Part shown: positions 1-8,300 of the stretch, piece after piece
Layout of the letters: every line of letters starts with the position of its first letter
Numbering within the stretch: position 1 is the stretch's first letter
Assembly (NCBI GenBank): GCA_964602735.1
Contig: CAZRRV010000032.1
Span: 1-17,289 of the forward strand
Direction: 5' to 3'
Length of the DNA: 17,289 nt
From: CAZRRV01 sp964602735
GTDB lineage: Bacteria; Bacillota; Clostridia; Oscillospirales; Acutalibacteraceae
The notes under the pieces: generated by a model
Databases searched by the model: none
The model's input: the letters and a program-made list of their open reading frames with translations, nothing else
What the model was told of the DNA's origin: nothing
Position numbers and translations under genes: made by a program

Positions 1-310
1 GTCACCGGCATGACTTCGGAAGGAGACGGAGTCGGCAGAGCCGGGGGTATGGCGGCAAAACCGTTACCACCGACCCGCCAAACGACCGGGCGGAGAAAAA
101 TTTTTTTGTTCCGGGCAGAAATACGGTATTTCCCGCCCAAACCCGGCACGTCAAACGGTTAAAGTGCCGGCACAATATTGCCGGTGAAAGCCGGACACGC
201 CCGCGCACGGAACCCTCCGGCACCGTAAACCGGCACGGAACCTGCAAGGGAAAAACCGTCAAGACATTTCCGACAAAAACAAAACTCACGCAGAAACGGG
301 GGAAATTAAA
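1..310. other. Intergenic region upstream of the unknown plus-strand gene
   Basis: No convincing gene is seen. A 95-codon minus-strand frame (2-289, GTG start) has no ribosome binding site and a composition that does not look like protein. A plus-strand frame is open from base 1 to a TAA at 160-162 and could in principle be the tail of a gene starting outside the window, but nothing supports it. The stretch holds a terminator-like hairpin (70-107), a second hairpin at 113-138, a perfect palindrome GTGCCGGCAC at 164-173, and several further CCGG-containing copies up to about 235. These could be regulatory or merely reflect GC-rich composition. Confidence 0.5.
70..107 (+). terminator. Possible intrinsic terminator
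   Basis: Arms 70-77 and 87-93 pair as CCG-CCCG with CGGG-CGG, with a single bulged A at 73 and a nine-base loop. An A-rich spacer and seven Ts (101-107) follow. The T run begins seven bases after the stem, which weakens the case. It would end a plus-strand transcript entering from outside the window. Confidence 0.3.
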
Positions 311-1219
311 ATGAACGACCGCTTACTGGATTCCGTTGTTCCGTCCGCCGAAATGCGGGAATTCCTGAAAAACACGGAACTTGACACTGTGTCCCTGTCG
401 CAACTGATTGCCGGTTCTCCCGCGCCGCTGCGGGTAAAGGCGGAATTTGCCGAGGGTGAGGAAAAGCTTCGGTATCTTGAGGCAATAAAAACACTTAAAC
501 TTGAAAAAGATTCCGACGAATACGGTAAGCGGCGATTTGAACTTTATATCTTAAACTCCTATTCCGACGTTCGGTATATCGGCTTTTTTGCCCGGCACAG
601 CCTGATTGAGCAATATATTATGGACGATTTGGAAAGCGCGTCCGACTGGTTCGGAACGGACTGTCCGTTTTATTTTATCGCCATACTGTGTAACGAAAAC
701 GTCGAAAAACAATGGATACCGCGCGGCGCTTATATAATTTTGGACGGCGAACCCGTATGGTACGTGGAAGCGAAAACAAAATCGTGTTTCGGGTCTCTCA
801 GGACGGTGGCTGACATACTGTGCTCTCCGCGCCCGGAAACGGAACTGCCCGTGCCGTATCGGGTCGGGGACATACTGACGCTCGACTGCCTGCCGTTCGC
901 GCCGCCGGTTTACGCGCTTATGATTAAAGACGGCACCAAACCGGAAATTCTGTACAGATATATCGGAGCGCATGATTCCGAATTTGCCTGGACAATCGAC
1001 CCTCTGCTGTCGGGCCCTTATCTGACCGAAGAGGATTATTGGGAAGGCACGGTTCCTTACCTCTCTCCCCTGTACAGGCTTAAAAAGTTCGACGGTGAAC
1101 TTCCGGAAGAAGACAAACCGCTGCTGCGGGCAAAAGAGTATATCGGCCGCGACAGTGAAAGAGGCGAACTCATCCGTGAGTATTTATATTCAGCGGCACG
1201 GGAAGATGAATCGCGTTAA
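311..1219 (+). CDS. Hypothetical protein, unknown function
   Basis: A 302-residue protein I cannot place in a family. The ATG is preceded by a purine-rich GGGGGAAA, eight bases or fewer upstream, which fits a ribosome binding site. It has no signal peptide, no clear membrane segment and no nucleotide-binding motif, so a soluble cytoplasmic protein is likely. The N-terminal 60 residues are acidic and helical-looking. The middle part (about 75-165) is rich in aromatic residues. A segment near residues 185-207 (VGDILTLDCLPFAPPVYALM) reads like a compact beta-rich motif resembling segments in uncharacterised Clostridia proteins; that resemblance is from memory and unchecked. It is the only gene here read on the plus strand, and an assembly gap separates it from the rest, so neighbourhood gives no hint of its job. 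Its reality as a gene is well supported by length and codon pattern. Confidence 0.7.
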   Translation: MNDRLLDSVVPSAEMREFLKNTELDTVSLSQLIAGSPAPLRVKAEFAEGEEKLRYLEAIKTLKLEKDSDEYGKRRFELYILNSYSDVRYIGFFARHSLIEQYIMDDLESASDWFGTDCPFYFIAILCNENVEKQWIPRGAYIILDGEPVWYVEAKTKSCFGSLRTVADILCSPRPETELPVPYRVGDILTLDCLPFAPPVYALMIKDGTKPEILYRYIGAHDSEFAWTIDPLLSGPYLTEEDYWEGTVPYLSPLYRLKKFDGELPEEDKPLLRAKEYIGRDSERGELIREYLYSAAREDESR

Positions 1220-1396
1220 ACATTCCGCCGTTACGGGAATTGCGAAGACCGTTCTTGTGATCGGCGTTTAAGGCTGCGCAGTACAACGGAACCTCCGGCG
1301 GAAAATATAAAAACCCGCAACGGAAATCGCGCTCGGGCGCGACTGCGCGGATCCGCCGAAAGCACATTTGCACATTCCGCAAGACACGAAAGAGGC

Positions 1397-1427
1397 GGCG
1401 CGGCGAAAACAATGTTTTCGCCGCGCC
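1397..1427 (-). terminator. Perfect 14-bp stem-loop, possible terminator
   Basis: Bases 1397-1410 (GGCGCGGCGAAAAC) are the exact reverse complement of 1414-1427, with a three-base AAT loop. Read on the minus strand the stem is followed by a pyrimidine-rich CTCTTTCGTGTCTT, which is T-rich but not a clean T run. It could end the transcript of the minus-strand GH32 gene, about 157 bases beyond its stop, or serve the plus-strand gene in the other direction. The N gap lies between it and the GH32 gene, so the true distance is unknown. Confidence 0.45.
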
Positions 1428-1462
1428 CCCCGGATATTAAATAAAATTTGAGGCTTTGAATT

Positions 1463-1472
1463 NNNNNNNNNN
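1463..1472. other. Assembly gap (10 Ns)
   Basis: Ten consecutive undetermined bases. A fixed round number points to a scaffolding join of unknown true size. The order and distance of what lies left and right of it should not be trusted without reads that span it. Confidence 0.95.
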
Positions 1473-1549
1473 CCCCCATTCCCCTCTCCCCTCCCCCACC
1501 CGCCCCCGGCGGCCCCCCCCCCCCCCCTCCGCCCCCCCCCCCCCCCCCC
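1473..1549. repeat. Impure poly-C tract next to the gap
   Basis: About 77 bases that are overwhelmingly C, with scattered T, A and G and unbroken C runs up to about 17 long. On the opposite strand it is poly-G. It abuts the N gap directly and resembles low-quality poly-G read ends of two-colour sequencing more than natural sequence. A real G-rich (quadruplex-forming) tract that broke the assembly cannot be excluded. Confidence 0.7.
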
Positions 1550-1583
1550 GCCGGGATATTACATAATCTTTGCGGATTAGAAT

Positions 1584-3101
1584 TTACGGAGCGCCGGTCG
1601 CACCGTTGCCGCGAGCCAACTCGTCGGCCGGACGCATGCGCCATACGGACAATCCCCGCAAAGTACCGCCGCCTATCAGCCTGACCGTACGAATCGGCAC
1701 CGCCGGGAAAATCAGGCGGGCAATCGCCTGCCGTTCGTTCGCGTAAACCTCCGCGACGCACCGATCAATGAAAAAGTCTATCGCAAGGGGCTCGCCGGTT
1801 TGAAGGGAAAGGGGCGCGCTCTCCCGCACAACCCTCGTTTCCCCTCCGGTATGCGTCGTATCGAGAACCAGACTCTCCGCCGCCGGGTCATAGAAAATAT
1901 CCGTGTGCCCGCCGTCTTCGCTTTCGAGACTGAAGCCGGCGCACTGCCGCGATCCCGCGGCGAAGACCGCCCGAGCTCGAAACGAATCCGGCGTCTCAAC
2001 CGGGACAATACCATCCGGCAGCTCCGCGAATTGCCGTTCGTCGGCCTGCAGGGCGTCAAGCTCCTCCGCGGGGGCCATGTGCAACGCGTTTCGCTGCCAC
2101 CACAGCACCCGCGGGAAACAGTAGACGCCGCTCCACCCGAAACGCGAATATTCACCCGGACGGCCGTGGCGCAGCCACGCCCACATAATCTGGCGGTTCC
2201 GATCGTCGATCAGCGCCTCCGGCGCGAAAAACCCGCTGTCGTTCCACGACATCCTTCCGTGACATTCCGGCGCGAAAGTTTCGCCTTCCAAATGTCCAGT
2301 AAAATATTGACATCCCCGGTTGTGAGAGATGAACAACTGCAAATATTTCCCCGTAAATTTTCCGCCGGCAGGCGCGTCGTACAAAGGCAGAAAAGAGGGG
2401 CACATATCGTCTTCGCCGTCGTCCGGCGCGCCCGGAAAATCCGGCCGTCTGTAAAACCGCCCGGCATAATTCCAGTGCGTAAGATCGGCGGAACGGAACA
2501 AATCCGTCCAACCGCCGCGGTACTCCCCGGGGGAATCGGCGTTCCGCCCGTATCGGTCAAGCACGCATAAATTGCCGAGCTGCATATAATACATTCCGTC
2601 GCGTTTCCAGATATTAGACGGATCGGCGCATGCGATATGCCGCGTTTCGCCGTTTATCTCCAGATCGTGAATCCCCCATTCGCTTGCTTCGACCGCTACA
2701 GGTTCCATGCGCGTCCATTCATCATACGGCGGCTGCGCGCGGGCAACGGCGACGGCGCCTTTGTCATCCGACCGATCCTTCTTCGCCGGAAGTTTCCAGA
2801 ATGTAAGATACGCCGTGCGGTCTTCATCAACAAACGCGCCGCCGCTGAATGCCCCGCCGTCCCCATTACAGGCCGTCAGCGCGTCCGGCCGGCGCGACCA
2901 GTGCAGCAAATCCCGCGATGTGAGATGCCCCCAATGATAAACGGACAACCCGTCGTCACTAAGTTTTCGATAAAGGAACATCAAATGATAAACGCCGTCA
3001 GCGAAAAAAGCGCCGTTCGGATCCCCCGGTTCGCAGTCAACGCCGGGAGCGAAAAAGTGATAGCGCGGCAGATACGGATCGGATTTCCAATCGACTGACA
3101 T
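1584..3101 (-). CDS. GH32-fold glycoside hydrolase-like protein, atypical active site
   Basis: A 505-residue protein of the GH32 family (invertase, levanase, sucrose-6-phosphate hydrolase), with an N-terminal five-bladed propeller (about 1-345) and a C-terminal beta-sandwich (about 365-490). The nucleophile motif is recognisable as DPNG (D27), though the usual WMN before it is replaced by EPG. The FSG motif is at 85-87 and APEAL at 293-297. At the RDP motif the sequence is ADP (A159, D160), and at the EC motif it is MCP (M233-C234), so the usual acid/base Glu is missing in this alignment; E295 or D231/D232 might substitute. There is no signal peptide, so it is probably cytoplasmic. The ATG has a strong GGGGAGG eight bases upstream. 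It lies downstream of the GH127 gene and may use short beta-fructosides or a related sugar. Fold assignment is firm, activity is not. Confidence 0.8.
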   Translation of the reverse strand: MSVDWKSDPYLPRYHFFAPGVDCEPGDPNGAFFADGVYHLMFLYRKLSDDGLSVYHWGHLTSRDLLHWSRRPDALTACNGDGGAFSGGAFVDEDRTAYLTFWKLPAKKDRSDDKGAVAVARAQPPYDEWTRMEPVAVEASEWGIHDLEINGETRHIACADPSNIWKRDGMYYMQLGNLCVLDRYGRNADSPGEYRGGWTDLFRSADLTHWNYAGRFYRRPDFPGAPDDGEDDMCPSFLPLYDAPAGGKFTGKYLQLFISHNRGCQYFTGHLEGETFAPECHGRMSWNDSGFFAPEALIDDRNRQIMWAWLRHGRPGEYSRFGWSGVYCFPRVLWWQRNALHMAPAEELDALQADERQFAELPDGIVPVETPDSFRARAVFAAGSRQCAGFSLESEDGGHTDIFYDPAAESLVLDTTHTGGETRVVRESAPLSLQTGEPLAIDFFIDRCVAEVYANERQAIARLIFPAVPIRTVRLIGGGTLRGLSVWRMRPADELARGNGATGAP

Positions 3102-3295
3102 TATCGAACGCCTCCCCAGGTTCTTTCGGTTGCGTTTTTTCCATATATATAACGGTGCTGCGGCAAAATTTTTGTCTTTTGCGGGATTACGAAAAGTGTG
3201 TTACGGCGGGGAGAAACAGACGGAACCGATTCCGGCAATATTCCGTCTTTGATTTCTACCGCGCTCAAAAACGGAACCGTCGTTCGGTTAATCAC
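3101..3295 (-). other. Coding-like small reading frame before the GH32 gene
   Basis: The 277 bases between the GH127 stop and the GH32 start contain a minus-strand frame of 64 codons from a GTG at 3295, open without a start back to a TGA near 3365. It ends TAA at 3101-3103, sharing its last base with the ATG of the GH32 gene (TAATG), an arrangement typical of translational coupling. A GGGGCGG precedes the GTG. The peptide has no recognisable domain. Arguments against: it contains the TATA-rich stretch near 3143-3152, codon use is mixed, and plus-strand frames also stay open across it. It could be a small gene, a decayed gene fragment or chance. Confidence 0.2.
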
Positions 3296-3378
3296 GCCTT
3301 TTACCGCCCCGAAATATTTATCGCCGCCGCCGGACGTTTTCCTCGCCGCAATGTATTGCCCGCCGGTTCACGGCAACA

Positions 3379-5208
3379 TCAGCCCCTCCCGCAAACGGTT
3401 TCCGTTATCCTGAGTTTCGCGCACCCGTAAGGATACAGCTCTTTTTCCACTTCCGTTACGCCCGGGACAAAACCGCCGGGCCGTTTTTCCGCAACGGTAT
3501 CGTAACCGTCGGCATAATCCCAGTTTACGCGAGCGCACTTTAATTTGAGAGTGACTGCGGGGTGCTGCGACGAAAACGGCACTCCGTCTCCGCGATGCCG
3601 GCACACCGTTATATCCCCTCCGCAATAACCGTATCGCCATTCGGACTTCGGGTAAAGTTCGTAATCACAATACGGAAATTTACGCTCAACTCCGTCTTTC
3701 TCATATTCAAATTTTTTATATTCGGTTTTTATCGGCAATGAGAACACGAGCGGCCCGTATTCAACGGTATACAATTCAAGCGGGCGTTTCACATAACGGG
3801 GAGAGTCGGAATATTCGACGGATATTTCGGTTGTGCCGTTCCACCGCTCGCCAAGGGTGACGGTGTCTCTGTTTTTTGAAAGCGCGCCGTTTATTTTCAC
3901 TCCCTTTGCCCAGCCCGGAACACGGATTTTAAGGGGAAATTCTACGGGCCTGTCGGTTTTAACGATATATTTGCCGCTCAGACGGAACGGATACCCGGTT
4001 TGAATTTCCACGGTAACTTTTGCCCCGCCGATTTCGGTTTCAAGCACGGAAGGCAGCATTACCGGGCAGACAATACCGTCTCCGCCGCGAAGGAAAACAT
4101 TCATACAAAGTTTCGGCCAGCCCTGCCCGTGGTTCGCTGTACAGCAGCCGAAACACGGTTCGAGACCGAAACGGTTGGCATCGGCCGGATTGGTTCTGAA
4201 AAAGCTTTTGCCCGGGAAGTTGACGCAGGCAATTTGATTTACCTGCTGGTCGTACTGATGCGTCCACATATCGTCGCTGACCGTCGCCGGCAGAGCGTTA
4301 AAAGCGAGTTTTTCAAGCCGGTCGGCCCAGACGCCGTTCCCGGTGGCGGCATAAAGAATTTCGCAACTGTACATAAGCTCCACGATACTGCAAAGCTCGC
4401 TGCCCTGATTATTGGCAATGCCCGCGAGACACTCGTCGCCGGTAAAACCGCCCGCCGCGGTGCCGTTGTATTTTTCCAAAAACCGCCACAGTCTTTCCGC
4501 TTTGCCGGCGTATTTTTCACCGAGCAGACGGCAACTTACCGCCTCAAACTTAAACATCATCGCAAGATTTACGATATGGGTTTCAAAAGTCCATTTATTA
4601 AGCGGGCGTTTCCACAGTCCGGTCAGCCTGGTATAATCGGTTCCGAGATCGCGCAGCCGCCGCGCCAGATTCAAAATCCACTCCTCGCCGCAGCGGTCGT
4701 ACAGGGTTTGCAACGCTATAAACGCCTCGAACCACCGGGCTTTCCCCCAGTCTTTCAGCACTATCTTTCCGCCGTCGAGAAGCTCCGCACAGTTTTTCAT
4801 CGCATTATATACGGCATTTATCGCCCTTTCGCTGCCGGTAAACTCATAATAGAGGCAAAGAACCTTGCAGATAAGGAACAGAGCCCAAATATCATAATCT
4901 CCGCGTTCTTCGTCGGAGCACGGGCAAATCCAGCCGTCCGGCCGCTGGGAATCGATAACGGCGTTTACATATTTCTCCGCTCTCGCAATCATATCTTTGT
5001 CGTCAAGCAGAAACGCCAGCGGAATAAATCCGTCGAGCCAGTAGGGAGCCCGTTCCCACCCTTCGCGATCGCCGCCGACCCATTTGCTGTCGCGTACATC
5101 GGGCCAGATTTTATCGAGATTCCCCGCCTGACCCCTCGCCTGGATTTTTAGCTGTTCGAGCAGCCATCCGCGCGGTTTGTACTCACCCGCCTGAAACTGT
5201 CTTAACAT
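3379..5208 (-). CDS. GH127 (DUF1680) beta-L-arabinofuranosidase-like protein
   Basis: A 609-residue protein of the GH127/DUF1680 family, whose characterised members remove beta-L-arabinofuranose from plant glycans using a zinc-bound cysteine nucleophile. The expected site is present: E271 and C273 in SELCS, and the pair C355-C356 in CFGCCTANHGQGW, matching the zinc ligands and nucleophile of the founding enzyme HypBA1. The N-terminal 370 residues form the (alpha/alpha)6-barrel part and the rest is beta-rich. There is no signal peptide, so it would act inside the cell on imported oligosaccharides. The frame is open 36 codons further upstream (to 5316), but the chosen ATG has AGGGAGG seven bases before it, matches the usual family start, and lies downstream of the likely promoter. 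Sister families (GH142, GH146) share parts of this architecture, so the exact substrate is open. Confidence 0.85.
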   Translation of the reverse strand: MLRQFQAGEYKPRGWLLEQLKIQARGQAGNLDKIWPDVRDSKWVGGDREGWERAPYWLDGFIPLAFLLDDKDMIARAEKYVNAVIDSQRPDGWICPCSDEERGDYDIWALFLICKVLCLYYEFTGSERAINAVYNAMKNCAELLDGGKIVLKDWGKARWFEAFIALQTLYDRCGEEWILNLARRLRDLGTDYTRLTGLWKRPLNKWTFETHIVNLAMMFKFEAVSCRLLGEKYAGKAERLWRFLEKYNGTAAGGFTGDECLAGIANNQGSELCSIVELMYSCEILYAATGNGVWADRLEKLAFNALPATVSDDMWTHQYDQQVNQIACVNFPGKSFFRTNPADANRFGLEPCFGCCTANHGQGWPKLCMNVFLRGGDGIVCPVMLPSVLETEIGGAKVTVEIQTGYPFRLSGKYIVKTDRPVEFPLKIRVPGWAKGVKINGALSKNRDTVTLGERWNGTTEISVEYSDSPRYVKRPLELYTVEYGPLVFSLPIKTEYKKFEYEKDGVERKFPYCDYELYPKSEWRYGYCGGDITVCRHRGDGVPFSSQHPAVTLKLKCARVNWDYADGYDTVAEKRPGGFVPGVTEVEKELYPYGCAKLRITETVCGRG

Positions 5209-5255
5209 AAAACTGCCTCCCTTTTTATTTAACGGCTTTGCCGCGCGGGCATAAG

Positions 5256-5304
5256 TCGTATTTTTTATACGATAAACCGAAAATGCGGAAAATATATTTT
5301 TTCC
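5256..5304 (-). promoter_or_regulatory. Two inverted repeats over the GH127 promoter, candidate operators
   Basis: The first dyad is TCGTAT-5-ATACGA (5256-5272), a perfect 6-bp-arm repeat covering the -10 box. The second is GGAAAA-6-TTTTCC (5287-5304), covering the -35 box. Their positions on both promoter elements suggest repressor binding. The arms differ, so they may bind two proteins, or one may be coincidental AT-rich symmetry. No regulator gene is adjacent. Confidence 0.4.
5264..5292 (-). promoter_or_regulatory. Candidate sigma-70 type promoter for the GH127 gene
   Basis: On the minus strand, TATAAA (5264-5269) lies 17 bases from TTTTCC (5287-5292). The -10 matches well and the -35 only at three of six positions, as expected of a promoter that needs an activator or is tightly controlled. 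The predicted transcript would start about 50 bases before the ATG at 5208. Confidence 0.45.
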
Positions 5305-5354
5305 TTTCGCGAACATTTACGCAAATCCGTATGGGAAGAAAATCGCGGGAAACG

Positions 5355-5381
5355 GGCGGCGCTGTTCTGCGCGGCGCTGCC
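5355..5381 (-). terminator. Weak hairpin after dnaE
   Basis: Ten bases beyond the dnaE stop, arms 5374-5381 and 5355-5362 pair over eight positions with one G-T pair and an 11-base loop. The following minus-strand sequence is pyrimidine-rich but has no clean T run, so termination may be partial and read-through into the GH127 gene is possible. Confidence 0.3.
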
Positions 5382-5391
5382 TTACAGACGG

Positions 5392-8300
5392 CTAAACCAT
5401 TTTTACATTTTCCTCTCCAAGCAGTGAGCGCAGCGCCGGAAGGTCGGCTTTTTCACGGTTGATATAAAGAGACCTGGGCGCGGCAAACCGTCTGCCGCCG
5501 GCGGCTTCCACAATTATCACCGGCGTTTCTCCCGGCGCTTTTCGCAGTACCGCTTTAACATTTTCAAACAATTCGCCGTTAAAGTCGAGCATTTTCAGGT
5601 AAAGACCGGCCTTTATATGTGTCCCGGGCTCCTGTCGCGGCACAACCCGTGCGCCGTCCATGATTATTCCGGGTTCTTTTCCCTCGTATACCGCAATCTT
5701 TCCGTCTATTTCAAGCACGGCTCCCGCTTTCAGCATCGAACCGTATTTTTCCAGCTTATCCGGGAATACGGTGCAGATAACCGAGCCGGTCATATCCTCG
5801 ACTTCGATATCGGCCATAATACGCTCCGATTTTGTTCTGCGCTGTTTAATACCGGTAACGGCCGCGACCACTTTAACGGGTTTCCCGATAATTTGTTCTC
5901 CGCCGTCATCGCCGGTGATGTCCGCAATTCTCGCGGCGCCGCATTGCCCGGCATATGCGGCATATTCCGCCATCGGGTGACCGGAAAAATACGTCCCGGT
6001 AACTTCTTTCTCGGCTTTCAGCAACTCCGGCAAAGGCATTTCGGGAAGGCGGGGAATATCCGGCACGGGAACCTGCCGGGTATCACACCCGAAAAGGCTT
6101 ATCTGCGCGTCGTTTTTCAATCCTGCGGAAACCGCCGCCGCGTTCATTATTTCATCGAGAGCGGAAAGCATTTCGCGGCGGTTATAGCCCAAACCGTCAA
6201 ACGCGCCGCAGAGAATAAGATTTTCCACTGCGTGACGGCTCAACTGCGAATTCACGTGGCGCTCGCAAAATTCGTAAAGCGACTTGTATTCGCCGCCCCT
6301 CTCGCGCTCGGATACGATTGCCTCCGCAGCTCCTTCGCCGAGGCTTTTCACCGCGGCGAACCCGAAACGGATACTGTCGCCCGACGCCTCGAACGCCACG
6401 GCGCTTTTATTGACCTGAACGGGCAGAATTTTAACTCCGAGCCGCGAACATTCGTCGATATAACGGCCTAACTTGCGGAAACGATCGTTAGTGAATGTAA
6501 GCTGGCTTGCCATAAATTCCGCGGGATAGTGCCGTTTCAAATAAGCCGTTCGGTAAGCGACGGCGGCGTATGCCGCCGCGTGCGATTTATTATAAGCGTA
6601 CAGGCCGAACGCGCTCATTTCATCGAACAGACGCTCGGCAATTTCGGGGCGGATGCCGTTCGCCGCGCAGCCCGCGCATTCGGCGTCGCCGTACACAAAA
6701 GCGTGACGCTCTTTTTCAAGTTTGTCTTTTTGTTTTTTCGCCATGGCGCGGCGGACAATGTCGGCTCTGCCGAGAGAATATCCCGCCAGATCGCGGAAAA
6801 TCCGCATCACCTGCTCCTGATAAACTATACATCCGTATGTTACCGAAAGAATCGGACGCAGGAGTTCGGTTTCATATGATATATCCTCCGGGTGCCTGTG
6901 ATTGTGTATGAATTTCGGGATCGAATCCATCGGCCCCGGGCGGAACAGAGAAATAAGCGCTATCAAATCCTCGATACAGTCGGGTGAAAATTTCCGCAGC
7001 AGATCGCGCATTCCGCGGGATTCCAGCTGAAACACGCCGTCGGTATAACCGAGCCCCAGCATCTTGAAAGTTTCGGGATCGTTTTGCGGAAGCGAATCCT
7101 CCGATATATCGACTCCGTTCTCGCGTATGCGTTTAACCGTCCCGTCGATAATCGTTACGGTGCGCAGACCGAGAAAATCAATTTTCAGCAGTCCGAGTTC
7201 CTCAAGCGTTCCCGCCTGATACTGCGTTATCCTCGCCCCGCCGTCGGAGGAAAGGGGAACATAACTCGAAACGGGCAGATCGGTAATAACTATACCCGCC
7301 GGATGAACCGAAGAATGGCGCGGCATTCCCTCAATCTGCCTCGCGGTATCGATAAGGCGTTTAACATCGCCGCTGTTTTCGTACGCCGCGCGCAATTCGG
7401 CGGAATCCGCCATTGCGTCGTCGAGGGTTATATTCGCGTTTTGCTGCGCGGGGATCATCCTCGCCACTTTATCGCAAAGCGCGTACGGCAGGCCGAGCGC
7501 GCGCCCCCCGTCCCGTACCGCCGCATGCGCCGCCATTGTGCCGAAAGTAACGATTTGAGCGACATGGTCCGCGCCGTATTTGCGAACGGCATAATCGATA
7601 ACCTCCTGCCGTCTGAGAAAGCAGAAGTCGATATCGAAATCGGGCATCGAAACCCGTTCGGGATTCAAAAACCGCTCGAAAAGGAGATCGTATTTAAGCG
7701 GATCGATGCCGGTTATACCGATACAGTACGCCACAAGGCTGCCGGCGCCCGACCCGCGTCCGGGCCCTACGGGTATGCCGTTCTTCCGCGCAAAATTCAC
7801 AAAGTCCCACACAATAAGGAAATAATCGACATAACCCATGTTCTTTATCATACCGAGTTCGTAATCGAGGCGTTTTGCCACTTCGGGTCCGGGATTCTCC
7901 CCGAAAATGCGCGCCGCTCCCCGCTCCGCCGTTTCGCGCAACAGAGCAAAATGGTCGCGGCAACGCGCGTCGAACACCGGCAACCGCAATTTGTGAAACT
8001 CAAGTGTTACACGGCAACGGGCGGCAATTTCCGCGGCGTTTTCCACCGGGGCGGTACCGAAAAGCGACAGCATCTCGCTCTCGCTTTTCAGATAGTATTC
8101 ATCGCCGTCGAACCCGGCCGGCTCGGGGTCGTTTACCGTTTCCCCGGTAGCTATACAGCGCAGTACGCGAAAGGTCGCGGCCTGTTCTTTTTTTATATAA
8201 CGCACATCGTTTGTACAGACAAGCGGAATCCCCGTTTCCCGCGATATGCGCCGCAAGCCGGCGGTTATTTTCAGTTCATCGCTTAATCCGTGGTTTTGCA

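Larger units (their letters stand above)
1220..1583. other. Non-coding stretch containing the assembly gap
   Basis: No gene is supported here. It contains a perfect 14-bp hairpin (1397-1427), ten Ns (1463-1472), an impure poly-C tract (1473-1549) and an imperfect 31-base direct repeat on either side of the gap. A minus-strand reading frame crossing the Ns (1231-1761) is an artefact of the gap and of low-complexity sequence. Confidence 0.7.
1432..1584. repeat. Imperfect 31-base direct repeat flanking the gap
   Basis: Copy 1 (1432-1462) and copy 2 (1554-1584) both begin GGATATTA and end GAATT. They align without gaps at 25 of 31 positions by eye. Both are preceded by C/G-rich sequence. Copy 2 runs to the last base of the GH32 stop codon. 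This may be the same locus assembled twice with errors or from two strains, or a genuine duplication. Confidence 0.55.

Noticed and set aside
2..289. Minus-strand frame of 95 codons with GTG start
   Set aside because: No ribosome binding site, no recognisable motif, and composition typical of non-coding DNA.
1231..1761. Minus-strand frame crossing the N gap, with a poly-glycine run
   Set aside because: The glycine run is the poly-C tract and four residues are undetermined; it also overlaps the GH32 C-terminus in another frame.
4000..5151. Long plus-strand frame of 383 codons
   Set aside because: Antisense to the GH127 gene, whose active-site motifs are intact. The plus-strand product resembles no family.
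5209..5316. N-terminal extension of 36 residues for the GH127 protein
   Set aside because: The upstream ATG lacks a ribosome binding site, the extension would cover the likely promoter, and the downstream ATG has a strong site and the usual family start.
3102..5391. Search for a CcpA cre site upstream of the two hydrolase genes
   Set aside because: No sequence close to the cre consensus was found; the best match near 3125-3140 lacks the leading TG and the final base.
7084..8286. Long plus-strand frame of 400 codons
   Set aside because: It lies wholly inside dnaE on the other strand, has no ribosome binding site and an Arg/Ala/Gly-rich composition typical of shadow frames in GC-rich genes.
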